Source: Linepithema humile
Taxonomy: Eukaryota > Arthropoda > Insecta > Hymenoptera > Formicidae
DNA: 64,000 nucleotides
Reading direction: 5' to 3'
Assembly (NCBI RefSeq): GCF_040581485.1
Contig: NC_090130.1
Coordinates: 8,246,001 to 8,310,000, forward strand
Shown here: positions 26,801-39,600 of the stretch, piece by piece
Position numbering within the stretch: position 1 is the first letter of the stretch
Layout of the letters: each line of letters begins with the position of its first letter
Notes under the pieces: generated by a model
Told to the model about the DNA's origin: nothing
The model's database searches: none
The model's input: only the letters and a program-made list of their open reading frames with translations
Position numbers and translations under genes: made by a program

Positions 26801-27221
26801 CGTTTCCACATTCGTCGAACAATTTCATGAGCCAGAGGCGAGGGAGAGACACGACGGTGATGAGGCCGTTGCATGACTGCGAATGTGGGCGAGTGTCTAT
26901 ATGGCGCCGAGAGCCGAAACTACTGGTGTGCATTTCCACCGGCTGCATGTAACAAAGAGCAGAGAAGTGACGGTCGTTTCAACATTTAATGAAAGTTGAA
27001 AAGTTGCCGCGAATTAAGCTGTATGCATGACGTGTAAATAACGAAACGCTGCCAATTTTCACTTGACTGCGCCTTGGGAGAAACGCAAAGCTCAATTGCC
27101 AAAGTTTGCAGTAAATTAAAAGCTTTCGGCAAGTAATCGCCTCGCGTCAAAACTTTGTTTAAACGAAATTAATTTCAAATTTATTCTACCTGTGTTTACG
27201 GTGAAAAAAAAAATATTTTGC

Positions 27222-27264
27222 CAATTAATTGCCACAGATGGTTATCGTGTTTGGTAATTAATTG
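27222..27264. promoter_or_regulatory. Homeobox-type AATTA palindrome (13-bp stem)
   Basis: CAATTAATTGCCA (27222-27234) and TGGTAATTAATTG (27252-27264) form a 13-bp stem with one G-T wobble and a 17-nt loop. Each arm holds overlapping TAAT/ATTA homeodomain cores, and more AATTA motifs lie at 27170-27420. This may be a cis-regulatory cluster, though AT-rich DNA makes such cores common. Confidence 0.35.
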
Positions 27265-27969
27265 TAATTCCACCGAGGTTTCAGTTTCAAAATGGTTTCA
27301 TCCAGTTAATAATAAATCATCGTTGTATCAATTATTGACATTTGACATTTGATTAGAATAACGATTGACGACTGTAATTAGAACAACTGATTGAAATTCT
27401 AATTGAAATTAATTACGCGGCCAATTTGAACTGTGAATCAAATTTTAATACCTACACTCTTAAATATAAATCAATACTACTTACTGTCTCACAGCTTATC
27501 TCAAAGAGATTTGATTGTAATACCGGAACAGATAATTATTCTATGATTTAATCGCGGCTAATTGGTTTTTCTGCACGTACAATGTAATCATTATCAGATA
27601 CCATCGCCGGAAGGAGTTGCTTAACAAATTTGCCAAATGCAGCGCCTCGGATTGTTAAAAGTCGAACCTTTTAATTAAAAGCAAATGCCAGCGGCCTCAT
27701 GATTTTTCCCAGAGTAAAATTACAAAGCGGGTAATAGAGTGTTTTTGTCAGAATGTCTGGGCTGATAAAAAATTCATTTTATCGTGCAAAAATGCAAATA
27801 TTTTACTGCCACTTTATTTGAAATTTAAAGCATCAGTCAATAATTCGAGAACGCGCTATCTCTTTACTGCAATACCCAATCATCAAGTATAGTAATAGAC
27901 AAAAACTTTTTGATCAACGATTTTGGACTTTTCAGGTATTGTATTCAATCGGATCGGCCGACGCCATAT

Positions 27970-28323
27970 CTATGAATCAAGAGACGGCGATATCCCTCGC
28001 GGACGCTTGATCTTTTCAGACTTGCACGTCGGAAGAGAACTTGTTTTCTTCTGGCTAATAAATGATTTACTAGCAGGGGCTGTGGTTTTCCGCAGCACAT
28101 TCTTCGCCGTTTGTTCCCTCCACGATGTGTCCACCTTTGGGCATACCGTGCGCGCCCTGTTCAATAAGAAGCACCATTCATTCTTGTTGCATCGTTGTTG
28201 CAGCTCCTCGGGGAACCAATATTTCCCAAGCAGTCGACAGCCGCACAGATTCTCTCCGTCGGTGACTTTGACATGTGTGTCTTTCCGGCCCTTGAATGAT
28301 CCGACAAAGCTTCTAACAAGTTG
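27970..28323 (-). pseudogene. Orphan open frame without a start codon, unrecognised
   Basis: An open minus-strand frame of 117 sense codons between an in-frame stop at 28326-28324 and a TAG at 27972-27970. It contains no Met. Composition is protein-like: GRKDTHVKVTDGENLCGC, then LLGKYWFPEELQQRC, NKNEWCFL, and a Lys/Ser/Thr-rich end. I do not recognise a domain. It could be a transposon fragment, a terminal exon of an unknown gene, or chance. Overlapping frames on the plus strand are also long, which lowers confidence. Confidence 0.25.
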
Positions 28324-31300
28324 TTACACATCGTACGCTCTTTGCAAATTGAAATGAAACGACGCCTGCCTTGTTGCTGAATGAATAAATAGCGATTTTG
28401 CATAACGAGCGATGAAATGTTTTTTTCAGCGAAACGTGGGAAACGAAATTTTACAAGTGCCGAAAAAAAAAAAAAAACATCGACTACGGAATTGCATTTT
28501 CTCTATTCAATTTCACGATAATTTTCTTTCAATAGATTTCGAATTGTACGATTTGTTGCTTTGGAATATGAAATGTCGCGAGTTAAATCATTAAAAAAGC
28601 ATAACCGAAATAATTTGTGCTTAAAAATCAATTTTAATTTACATTCGAAGATAACTGCGCGCAATTCTGATAATCACATACATTGAAATATGATAATGCG
28701 GGCATTTGGAAATTTACAATCGCTATACATTAATTAATAATAAATAATATAATTAGTAATTTTCTGTATGCCAGCCAAGGTTGATAGGGGAATAACGGAG
28801 CCTGCAGAATCCATTGCAGCTGTCTTGTGCGTGACATTCCGATTTGTTAATGCACGCGATAATAAGCACTTCGCGGAATAATAGACATTTTTATTCAGCT
28901 TCGTTTCCCAGCATTTTGATTTCGCAGAACTCATTCATTGTACAGCTGCTTTTGTACACCTGGAACGCACTGCAGCCGTTTACGTTATATAAAATGATTG
29001 ACTCGCACTACTAGTTGAATAACTCGTCACAATAACGCGACGAAATCAATAATCATCCAGACACCGGCACCCCGTTGTTGGTAATTGTAAAGCTATTCTT
29101 TGCGCCGGGTATTACATTTTGAAAATTTAATGTCTGGAAAACAGCAAACAATCGCAGTTACAAATCTTTTAATATTATTGTTTGCGCTTTAACGCAATTT
29201 TTGCGTACGCGCGTCAAAAAGTATCGAAAAATGTTTACATTCACTCGTTACAATTATCAAATAAATTATTTCCCCACTAAAGCGGGTCAATGCGTGCAAA
29301 AAATTCGCAAACACCATTCGGAGTATTTTTGCGAAATATAAATTTATAAAATTTAATACACGAATATTCATATTGAATTCATACGGATATCTCTCTCTCT
29401 CTCTCTCTCTCTCTGTAAATAAACGGAATGTAATTTGTAAAGGAAATCCCTTCTGAGAAAGCTATTTTTGTTTAACTTACAGCTTGTTTTATCAAGGCTT
29501 TGGTTATATCTCAAGATCGTTACTTCAGAAAGGGCAGTAAGATATCGAACATCGATGACCGTGCTAAAGCTTTCGACGTCTTAAGCAAGTGCTCACTCAC
29601 CTGTGCCTTCTGAGACTTTTATATCGTCGAGATAAGATTGTCGCGCGACGCATCCCACGACATTCGACGGCTCAAGCGTAAATCGCTGTTGATCTCGAAG
29701 GCACGGATAATTGGCGATAACTGTACAGATGTCGTTTCTGAGGAGTAAATGGCAATTAAGAGAGGATTACGCCGAAAGGGGAGAGATTTTGTGTCTTCTC
29801 GCGAAAGCCTTCTTCCACAACGGCTCCCGCTTTCTTAACGAAGTCTCGCTAAATTCGCCGTTTCGGCGTCTGGGGATCGATACTTTCCATGCACGAAGTT
29901 TCTCTTCGTGCGGTGGAGCGGCGAACATTAAGGGTAAACGAATGACATTTCTCGGGCGTACGTGGGAGAGGAAAGAATTGCTGCGCGGAGACCCGCAAGC
30001 ATCGTACACGAGGTGTCCTCCGGGTTAAATATTAATTTCTGCTTTAAACTCGCAGGTAGATGGAAAATTTTCCGCACCGCGGAACGATTTTGCGTAGAAA
30101 TGTATTTTACAAATTGTAAATACAACATCATATTGATATTTTATTAATGCAGATAATCATGAGATAATTAAAGGGATCAATTTGTGCAAATTGATTAACA
30201 GTCATTGGAGATTAATATCAAGAGTCACTAATCAAGCCTACTGCAGTCAAAATTATTTATGTTGACAATAATGTTGATCAATGTTACGTAACAGACCCTA
30301 TTTATTTCTAATTATAATAAAAGCGAGTGAAATGCGGTTGTTGAAAAGTTCACTTCATACACAGCGGCGGTGACTGTCGAACGAGGTACTTAGCTTCCGA
30401 TAAACAGTGTAAATATTTCCAACGCATTCGTTAAACGATTACGCCGTCGCGGACGTCGCGACGGCTCGCGGAACACGGCGGGGGAGTCTAGCGAGCAATA
30501 AACGATATTTTCATGTCGGCACCGACAGATACAAATGGCAGCGCACGCGACGCAAGAAACGTCGCGAGATAAACAGCTCCTCTTATTTCCGCCGGCCAGT
30601 TTTGCACCGCGCAATCTTTTCACGCGACAAAAGCGCGCATTTAGTCGGATTACTAACGGGTTGTGACTACACTGCGGCGAACAAGCGGCAATGAAAATTG
30701 GGCAGGATACCTCAGCAGGGCAAATTTGCGTATCGTCTTGTGTACTGCGCAATTGAGAGATTATCCCTGCAAACACACGTGATTGACTAATTTTCATTAT
30801 CTCGATCGATACACGCACGTGATTCAAACGCTGCCCTACTTTTCACCGGTGTTTTTCTGTGTCGCGACTAGCGGCGCTTTCTTGCATATTATATTTACAA
30901 ATTCAATTTGTTGTGTTTATTAGAAAATTTGCCTGATAAAATAATTCTAAAATCTGGCATAGAAATATATCGGCCACGCAAGCAAGACACAGACTTTCTC
31001 AAGCAAATGATTCTCGTGCTGTGATATTGTTATCATTTCTTTTTTTAATGGAGAAGGCTTGCTTTGAGATGCGTTTTTTGTCAAACGATATATATATATA
31101 GCGTTTTAAATTATTTCTCCGGAGAAAATCAGAATTCAGTGCTTGACAGATTAATATTACACAATACACGTTAATTAGACTAGTGTATGATTTAATTCTG
31201 TAAATGTGTGTAACATTACTCGAGCGCGTGACTTAATCCTGACGCCTAATAAAATAATATCACACAGGTTTTCTTCTCAAATAGAATCTGACTAGAGGAT

Positions 31301-31583
31301 TAAACGATCCACTTAATCTTCTAGGGAGTTAACTGACTAGTGGGTTAGTGGATGGCTCGAGTGATAAATCAGATGGACTATGCGTAGTCCTGCTTTAATG
31401 TAATTTGTGTTAAGTAATGGATTAAATGTGTAGTTCCTCTTTAACGTAATTCATACTTTAATGGATCAATTAATAAAATTTTTGCGAAAAAATAGCATCT
31501 TCTCAAAGAATTTCCGCCACGTTATGCAAAGAAAGCAAAGAAAGAGTGACGCGTCTTCTTATACCATCTTCATGAATAGACAG

Positions 31584-31602
31584 CCGCGCGCGCGCGCGCG
31601 CG
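31584..31602. repeat. (CG)n microsatellite
   Basis: A run of about 19 bp of alternating C and G, a potential Z-DNA former. A (TA)n run follows at 31875-31901. Confidence 0.9.
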
Positions 31603-31874
31603 TATTCCTCGCGTCTATTTCTGAAGTTTAATAACGGTCACTCGGATTGAAAGAGTAAGTTTATACGGATGAAAGATGAGACCGTCGCAAGATATTCGAG
31701 CTTCTCCAAGATAGATTCGATTCTGCGGTTTTGATAGATGACAAGAAAAAAAAATATATTTATTAACGACATTGCAGCTGTATCGTGCAATTTGTATATT
31801 TGCGAGAAATGTATGCATATTTCATGATGGAAAAGAAATTGATTATTATTGGTGCGTGATTCTGATAGATGCGT

Positions 31875-31901
31875 GTATATATATATATATATATATATAT
31901 A
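31875..31901. repeat. (TA)n microsatellite
   Basis: About 27 bp of alternating T and A flanked by GTG and CAC, which makes it self-complementary. Confidence 0.9.
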
Positions 31902-33129
31902 CACGTCAGGTGTAATGGAAAAACTTTACTCATTATCGCAAGCTCCGATTCGCATATAATCATTTTTATCCGCAAATTCGCGATCTTTTATTTTTCCTTT
32001 CAGGCGGGTGTGTAGATGAACCCGCTTCTTCATATTTCTCATTAACTATGAATAGCTTATGCATATGAATTCTCGTTGCGGGAATGAAACCTATTCCGAT
32101 ATCTTTAACGTATTTTACATGCTTATCCGCACGTTGTAATGACTGAAAGTTTTTATTCTAATTTTTAGCGTATTTTTAAAATATGTATTAGCATTGAAAT
32201 AAGTTGCCAGGGGAAATGAATCGTCGCTTGATTACATTAATTTGCCATCTGTCTTAGTTATTCTAATAAAATATGCATTAAATTGGAAAATTTTTTAATA
32301 ATAATTTATATTCACACGGCGAATAATAATCAATACGTTTTTGCACACAGCACAGGTATAATCAATCGTAATCTATAGCTTAGCCGTACGCTAATCACAG
32401 ATATATGTCAATCGGTCCTTCGAAATATCCATAAAGTGAAAAATAAAATGTGTCCGGCTAATAGGCAGATAATACTTGATCCTCCCTCAGCTTAGCATTT
32501 AATGGCGCAATATGTCCTTTTTTTAAGCTCGAACGATAATTAACTCATCTCTAATCCATCACGAAACGAGCGCAAGATGGGATTACGCTAGGATTCATCG
32601 TAACCGCGGACTTTCATTAGCTGTTGCAGCTGCATAATGCTTTACGTGTGCGCCAACTATATCGGATTTCATTCATAGAACTTATCACAAATTTGTTCAT
32701 AATTTCTCTAACAAATGTAAGCGCTATTGGCCAAATCGGCGAACTTCAAATGGAAAATCAAATTAAATCAAAGGATCTGTGTTTTCAATAGAAAAATTTG
32801 TTATTTTTTGATAGCAGCAGCTCGACAGGATTTAACAGATATTATTCCCAGCTTACAAATACCGGCTTCTATCAGCTTATTGTAGATACTTCAAAGGTGC
32901 GCATAATATATCGATTTGTTTCATATCAGATTTGAAAAAAAAAACGTCCTTAATATGCAGGCAAAATACTTGTTTTCCATTAATAAATTTGTTTATTATT
33001 CATCGCGTAATATTCGAGAAAATGAGTGAAAAGTTATACAAATACTAGCTTTTATCGTAGATAATGATGCTTCAAATATGAATCCTTGTTCGCAAACTCG
33101 TTATGCGTTAACTCGTTTATAATAGATTT

Positions 33130-34060
33130 CACGAATGCACACGTTTCCCGGCAAATGGATTTATTGTTCTCCGCGCCGCGTAACGCCTAGGAGCTCGGGC
33201 AGGATTAACCCGAAATTATTGACAGCTCGTAATTACCGGCTTTCATTATCTGTTACAGATCATGATGCTGCGAATGCACGCGAGTTTAATGCCTGCCAGT
33301 CATCGCGCCGTAATCGCTTAAGGTCAGGCGGCACAGTCGCTCCCGGTCAGTGAAATCTCGTCCGTGCACAGGCGTGCGTGAGCGGCGCGCGCTAATTTCG
33401 TCTCCCGAAATTGGTCGGGTGACCCCCCGACAATCGAGCTCCGGGCAGGAATGTGAGAGCCGCATTTCGACGCGCGTCACCGGACCGGATGCTGCGCCGC
33501 ACGATCAGCGGCGTTCGAACCCGCCGGAACGAGGCGACGGCCGGACGACGGACTTCCGAATCCGGACGGATAAGCTGCGTCGGCGATATCGAGCCCGAAG
33601 GCGCTCGTCCCCTCGAAGCGACGGCGCCGTCAACCTCCTGAGAGTAACCCTGAAAAACAACGACCCCGATCCACGCTCCAGCGCTCCGCCGTCGTATACG
33701 TCATCGGTCGCGCGATCGATATATCTCTTGCAGCGGATGGACGCGCTTCCGCGGACGACAGACGCGCGGGATCCCCTATGCACACGTACAGCCGTGTCAT
33801 AGTGCGCGAACGATCCAGAGTCAAGGTCGAATCGGCCATTCCGATCCGCCACTACGATATCTGAATCATGGGCGGACGCGGTCGGAAATAGCGCGCTCGA
33901 TATCGTCTCCCGGCAGATACTATTCGTGGCCGAAGCGAGCGTGTGCCTGTCTCTGATTGGCACTAATCGCGACTGAGATCGAGCTCCTTTTCTCTGTCTA
34001 GCTGTACCTCCTCGGGGCTTGAAGCGGATATATCGCGATGATAATGCGGACATTTCGCGG
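33130..34060. other. GC/CpG-rich island of unknown role
   Basis: Markedly more GC-rich than its flanks, with long overlapping open frames on both strands (33350-33802 plus; 33505-34053 minus). Their peptides are Arg/Ser-rich and lack recognisable domains, as expected from GC-rich sequence with few stops. It may be an alternative promoter or leader exon for the downstream cyclase. No splice junction is convincing enough to call an exon. Confidence 0.3.
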
Positions 34061-36233
34061 ATAACGGTTGCTTCTGCAGAAATAGATATATTGCAAATGG
34101 AACTCGGCCACTGAATGGTACAAGTGAGATATAAAACTTAATAATTCACCGCTTAGAACTCTAATGCGAATGTTCCGCGAGCGGAAGTGTCTCTAAGAAC
34201 GGAATTATCGCAGATAAAATGGGATTTATGAGTACAAACAGTACAAGCACACGGACGTAGCAGTGAAAAATGTGATTTGCCAATCGAGCTAGTTTGCCGA
34301 GCTTAATAAATTACGAGGATATCTCTGATCGTTGAATTCTGAAGATTGAACGTTTAGATTTTGCAAATGCGATCGGAATCAGCATTAAGCTCGGGATTAT
34401 TTGCGCGCTTCATATAGTTTTATAAATGTCTGATTATTTTCACGATAGCGAAACAAATCGCGCTACGTGCCGTACACGTGCGCCACAAATCGACTAATGA
34501 TGAGCGATCGATGATGTTGAAAAAGCCGTAATACAAGAATCTTGAGGATATTCAATATCACAGGCAGGATCTCGAATCGCAAAAAATCGCGAAACATCAC
34601 GATGGGAATAACGGCGCAACTGTTGCTGCCATAAATCAGGTCAGTGTTTCGGCGCCTCCTGCCGGAGATTTCTGTGCGCGGGGCGTGTTAACGCGACTTT
34701 AAATACGGCGCTACTAAAAACTAGCATGACGCGGTGTTTTTTCTGCGGTGACGACGCGGCAAAATGCGGAAGCGCGAAAGCGGGTCGCGCGATATCCATT
34801 TTGAAAGGAACCATTTTAACCACTTTGCGCTGAGGAGCATTTCACTGGGGAAGAGGTGCGACGCGTAAACGCCATCATCATGTAGAAAGAGAGATCCGCA
34901 AGACGTCGACTTAAAGACTCGAGAATTCCGTCGGCAGCGACCTATCTAGCGCTTCACAGGTACGTGACTCATATTTTTCCTCGAAATAAACTCCGGTATA
35001 ACTCCGGAAACACAGACTCTTATTATATTTACCAACAGCATAAAGTATCTTATAATGCTGAGTCACAAAAATATCAAACGGCGGATTGCAAAGAAACTTG
35101 CGGCGCAACAGCAAAGCACACAAACGGAAAATATTGTAGGATTAAAAATTGATTTTTAATCTTGCGACATATCCTTCCTTTAACGTTTGTAAATACCGCT
35201 AATTGAATCCTTCGGCTCTCGCATAACCTCTGAAGATGTTGCACACTTTCTCGTTAAATACCTTTTGAAGCAATATAATGTCGACACAGCTATGTCCGTT
35301 GTTATTTTAACGATGTATCAATACTACGCCCGAAGTTACATATAGAACACAAGTGTAACACTTGACCCGATTTTCTAACTTGCAATGTACGACGCCTGAG
35401 ATAGACGAATCTTGTTTGCGCTCGCTTCTTTGGCGACATTTCAGAACAATATTCCATGGGATTAGATGTTTTTCTTCCTAGAAGAGGGCCGTGAATAAAT
35501 GGATACTGTTTGTCAATATTACGGGAAAACGAAAAATTTAATATATTAGAATATTATTGTGCGAAGACGAAGAATCAATAACAAGTGTTGCAAATTTTTG
35601 TTAACTTTCTAAAGTCGTACAGTCGTCCGGCATGTCTTTGTGCCGAATTTGAATAGCGTATGCGAGATTTTATCTAAAGAAGACAAAATTGCGTGCGTTG
35701 AAGTAACTGAATAATTCTCTCCTGACGCAGTGAATTATTTCTGAATTGTGGAAAAGCTGCGCGACAGGTTTGCTCAATTTCTCAAGTCTGTTAATTTGCC
35801 TTGAGCTCTGTGCCATAGTCAATTCGTCACCTGTTGATCTCATTCTTTCCGGATTTGACGCGAATTGGACCAGATTCAATGTGCTAGCACATCGTCAGCC
35901 TCCGGAATTTACGGTTTGGGAAGAATTAAGTGATCGAGTAGTACAGGCGTTGCTTTAAGCGGACGTTACTGGTTCGTACAGTCTCGCGGAAAAATACGGG
36001 CATTTTGATACATTGAAAAGAAAGCAGGAACAATAGTGACATTTTCAGAAATATAAATTTCAAAAATCAAAATCTTACATTGAGGAACAGTGCTTTTTAA
36101 AAAAAAAATATATATATATATATATAATGAAAAATAAAATCAATTTATCATTCATTTTCATACACTTTTTTGGTAACACGTTTAAATTTATTAACACATT
36201 AAAGATATTCCCGAAAACTTTGTAAGTCTTTAT

Positions 36234-36241
36234 ATTTAGAT
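36234..36241. repeat. 8-bp target-site duplication, left copy
   Basis: ATTTAGAT, identical to 36665-36672 at the other end of the element. It fits the hAT target preference nTnnnnAn. Confidence 0.9.
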
Positions 36242-36664
36242 CAGGCGCCGCGAAACCGGGGGGAGGGCAGAAGGGGCGACCGCCCACCCAGAGATAATTC
36301 AGGGGGGGCTACACCCTCCTGAAATTTTTCTGTTTTCTTCAGGTATTTCATGATCGAAAATATTGAGCACCAAATATTTACATCAAAGATGAAAAAATGG
36401 GTTATTTTTTTTCTTTTTTTTTTTCTTTTTTTTCTTTTTACTATTTACTCGTTCAATTGAAGTACACGAGGAAAATACACGAGTAACGAAGAAGATTAAG
36501 CGTATTAAATTAATTAGATTAAAATATTTTTCATACATTTATACTACCCACTAAGTGGCCTATTATTTGGTGTTTGAATGGAATTACATACATATTATGA
36601 ATGTATTATGTATCCTCTTTATAAATTTTGCCCCCTCAGACGAAAAATACTTTTGCGGCGCCTG
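36242..36664. mobile_element. Non-autonomous hAT-type MITE (423 bp)
   Basis: The left end reads CAGGCGCCGCGAAA and the right end, in reverse complement, CAGGCGCCGCAAAA (13 of 14 identical terminal inverted repeat). Both sides are flanked by the same 8 bases, ATTTAGAT, at 36234-36241 and 36665-36672. Short CAGG-starting termini, an 8-bp duplication and G-runs just inside the ends are typical of hAT elements. There is no transposase frame, so the element is non-autonomous. The interior holds a T-rich block near 36405-36440. The intact duplication suggests a fairly recent insertion. Confidence 0.9.
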
Positions 36665-36672
36665 ATTTAGAT
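36665..36672. repeat. 8-bp target-site duplication, right copy
   Basis: ATTTAGAT, exact copy of 36234-36241, immediately after the CGGCGCCTG end of the MITE. Confidence 0.9.
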
Positions 36673-39600
36673 TATTTGAATACAAAATTAAGCTTATACA
36701 AAATTGTATTCTCAGCGACTAAATTATCGTGAATGTCGTCAAACTTACTTCAGTGTCAAGTCGAATACGATGAATAAAAAATAATTGCGTTAAATTTTGC
36801 ATGAAGTATAGCACAATTAGGTCGCAGAGACATAATCTAATTTCAACGATAAACGGCATATTGATCTCTGAGCGGAAAGATATGAAGAAGATGCAGAAAG
36901 AAATGATGAAATTGTTAGAGCCTGAACGTGACTTTTAGCTTATGTAGTATTAAGAATCGAGTCTTCGACTGCAGCTTAATAATAAAGGCAGACTTAACTC
37001 TATAATTGGAGAATCGATTACCCTCGCGTATATGATATCGTACGAATTCAATATCATTACAAAATAATGAGTATTAAATTCCATAAGGCAACCTAGCAGA
37101 TATTACGTTGTGAAAGATTAAAGGCGGATAATATACACCTTTAATATTCTCTCTTAAGATCGCTTTATCCAACGGAATTTAAATTTTTCAAATAAAAATT
37201 GTTTACACGTTATTTAATCATTCGCGTGTGCATATAAGAATATTAAAAAATGTGAATTAGAAAATGGACATACGAGAGAAGAAATCTAACAATGAATTTA
37301 TTGGAATAAAAGTAATCGTTTCTTGCAAATTTTTCCTGTGAATGGACGAAAATGTTTGAGAATCGCATTGCTCAATTTTTACTGCCGCTCGTGAAATGCG
37401 AGGTGATGTTTTGACGAGCGGCCATAAAATTCAAAGAATCGCGCGTCATTTTTATTCAAAATCATTCGATACCTTTCGCGTTTTCCTGCTCCCCTCCCCC
37501 CCTTTTGCCGTACCAGCGCTGTGCTTTTCAATTTTGAATGCTGGAACGCGATTATCTGGCATTTTTCCGGCATTCCCGGGGCTGTCGTCGAGCTCCCCAC
37601 CGGAAATCGTTATGAGTACCCATCAGGGGAACTGATGCAGCCTGGCTTGATGCATCCATCGATACCGATTCCCGGGGCGCGCTCGAAAGTTGTTCAGGCT
37701 TCGTAAACACGGAAATCATCCACTCGAAGCGCCCCGCGGACGATAGTCGAGTTTCCCCCAGTTAATTTGCGCATTACCGGTATTGGCATTTATATCGCGC
37801 TAACGAGACGCGTGGCGAGAAAGAGAACGCGAGAATCTGGAGTGCCGGTCCGCTGATTTTCTTCAATCAATGGCGAGTGCGCCCGGACGGTAATAACTCG
37901 GCATTACGCCTTCGCGTAATTACATCGCGGCAATTTGCCCGGCGTAACGAGCTCGTAGTCGTTCGTAAATGTCCGCGTAAATTGAGACTAATGCTCGAAG
38001 TTGCACCGCAACAATTGTAGAATTGTCTTGACCCCGTGTCGGCTGTCGCGACGGACGAAACGTTTCGGCGTGTCCGAATTGCGCCGATCGCCGCAACTTC
38101 CATCGCACTCTCGCGAGCTGCGTAAAAGTAAGTGAACTTGGCGTTCGCGCGGCCACATTTAAGTTATTCAGGGGGATCTCGAAGCTGACGTAGAGCGGAC
38201 CAGACTCGAAATGGATTTGCAGTCTGTACGTAGAAGCTCTTACGGAGCCCGGGATAAAAGTCCCTCCATTCAGACGCATCAGAAAACGGGGGCTTGCGTA
38301 CGTGGAGAGGCTTGACTTCTTCGAGAATGCTTACGTTTCTGTAAAAACACGTTGCAGACGGGAGAATGGCGCGCACTTCTTTTATCGAAAAAAAAAAAAA
38401 TCTATCCATTTATTTCCGTCATTATACGTTCCATCGCCACGAATTCTCTATCGATATCCGGCCTGAGAACCAATTTGATATTCCGTCGCGGCGGATAAAG
38501 TGCGCCTTTCTTCTCTAATGTGACGATAATGATTATCATAGTCAATAAAGGGCTGACGATAAGTTAGAAATTTTTTTTTTTTTTAAATCAGAAAGCTTAA
38601 TATTAAAATTTTTTATGAAATTTATTAGAATGTAAACTCTATTATTATTATAATTATTCCGAGAGAAATACGGATAGATTCATATTTTGAATGTATTGTA
38701 GTTATTATCAAAATATTGTTATATATACTTAATTCATTAAAATTCAAGTTAATTTCGATTAATGTTTGTGTTTCGATTAATAAACATTTTGTTTTCGCGT
38801 TTCTCCGTTGAGATTTCCGTAAAATTATTGTTGCACGTGGTACAACAATGGATATAATTGTAATGAACTATTCCGTGAAATTTCAGTCAATGAAACAATC
38901 CTCTCTCTAACACAAATTTTCGCCTGAAAATCCCGAGGGAAAAGTCATGCGTGAACAGCGATCAATTTTGCGGTAATAACATTAGCCGGAGTTGGAAAAC
39001 GCGGATGCGCCGAATTATGCAGAAATCCGTTGAAAACAAAACGCACGGGAGCGGACGTTATCCGAAAATGTTGAACGGCGCGCGCGTTAGGGCATATCCC
39101 ATTCATCATTCCGATAATCCCATGCGAAATCGAACCAACAACCGCCCAATAATCACGCTAAATGGGACTGATTCGATAAGCATCGTAAGTTCACGCCCGG
39201 CCTTTATCGCACTTCTGCGCGTCACACGGAGCGACGTCATCGCCGTACCGTTTACCATTGTCGGAAGAATAACAGCGCAAACAGAGTTAGTGTGTTTTGT
39301 TTCGTGAAATAATACGCTGTCAAAATTCGGTACGGTTCACCCTACGCTGTATAATTTTTGATCGCGCTCTAACGCTGTGAAAACTGTACGTAGTTAGTGT
39401 ATTGTTTTTATTATGCGATAACAGCGTGTTTCCCGACGAAGCCAGATCGCATCTCTGTTGTTGCTTTCACGCGTACTAAAAAAGGATTTTAAAGCCGACG
39501 GATTGACTGAGAGGCACGTATGGCGGAGGAGGGAACCATTTTTTGCGGCTATTTTTCACTACGAAAGTTTTCACGATATTTAGACGGTCCTTTCTCAGAC

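Noticed and set aside
33350..34053. 150- and 182-codon frames on opposite strands
   Set aside because: Both are Arg/Ser-rich with no family resemblance and overlap each other, as expected by chance at this GC content. Only the island itself is reported.
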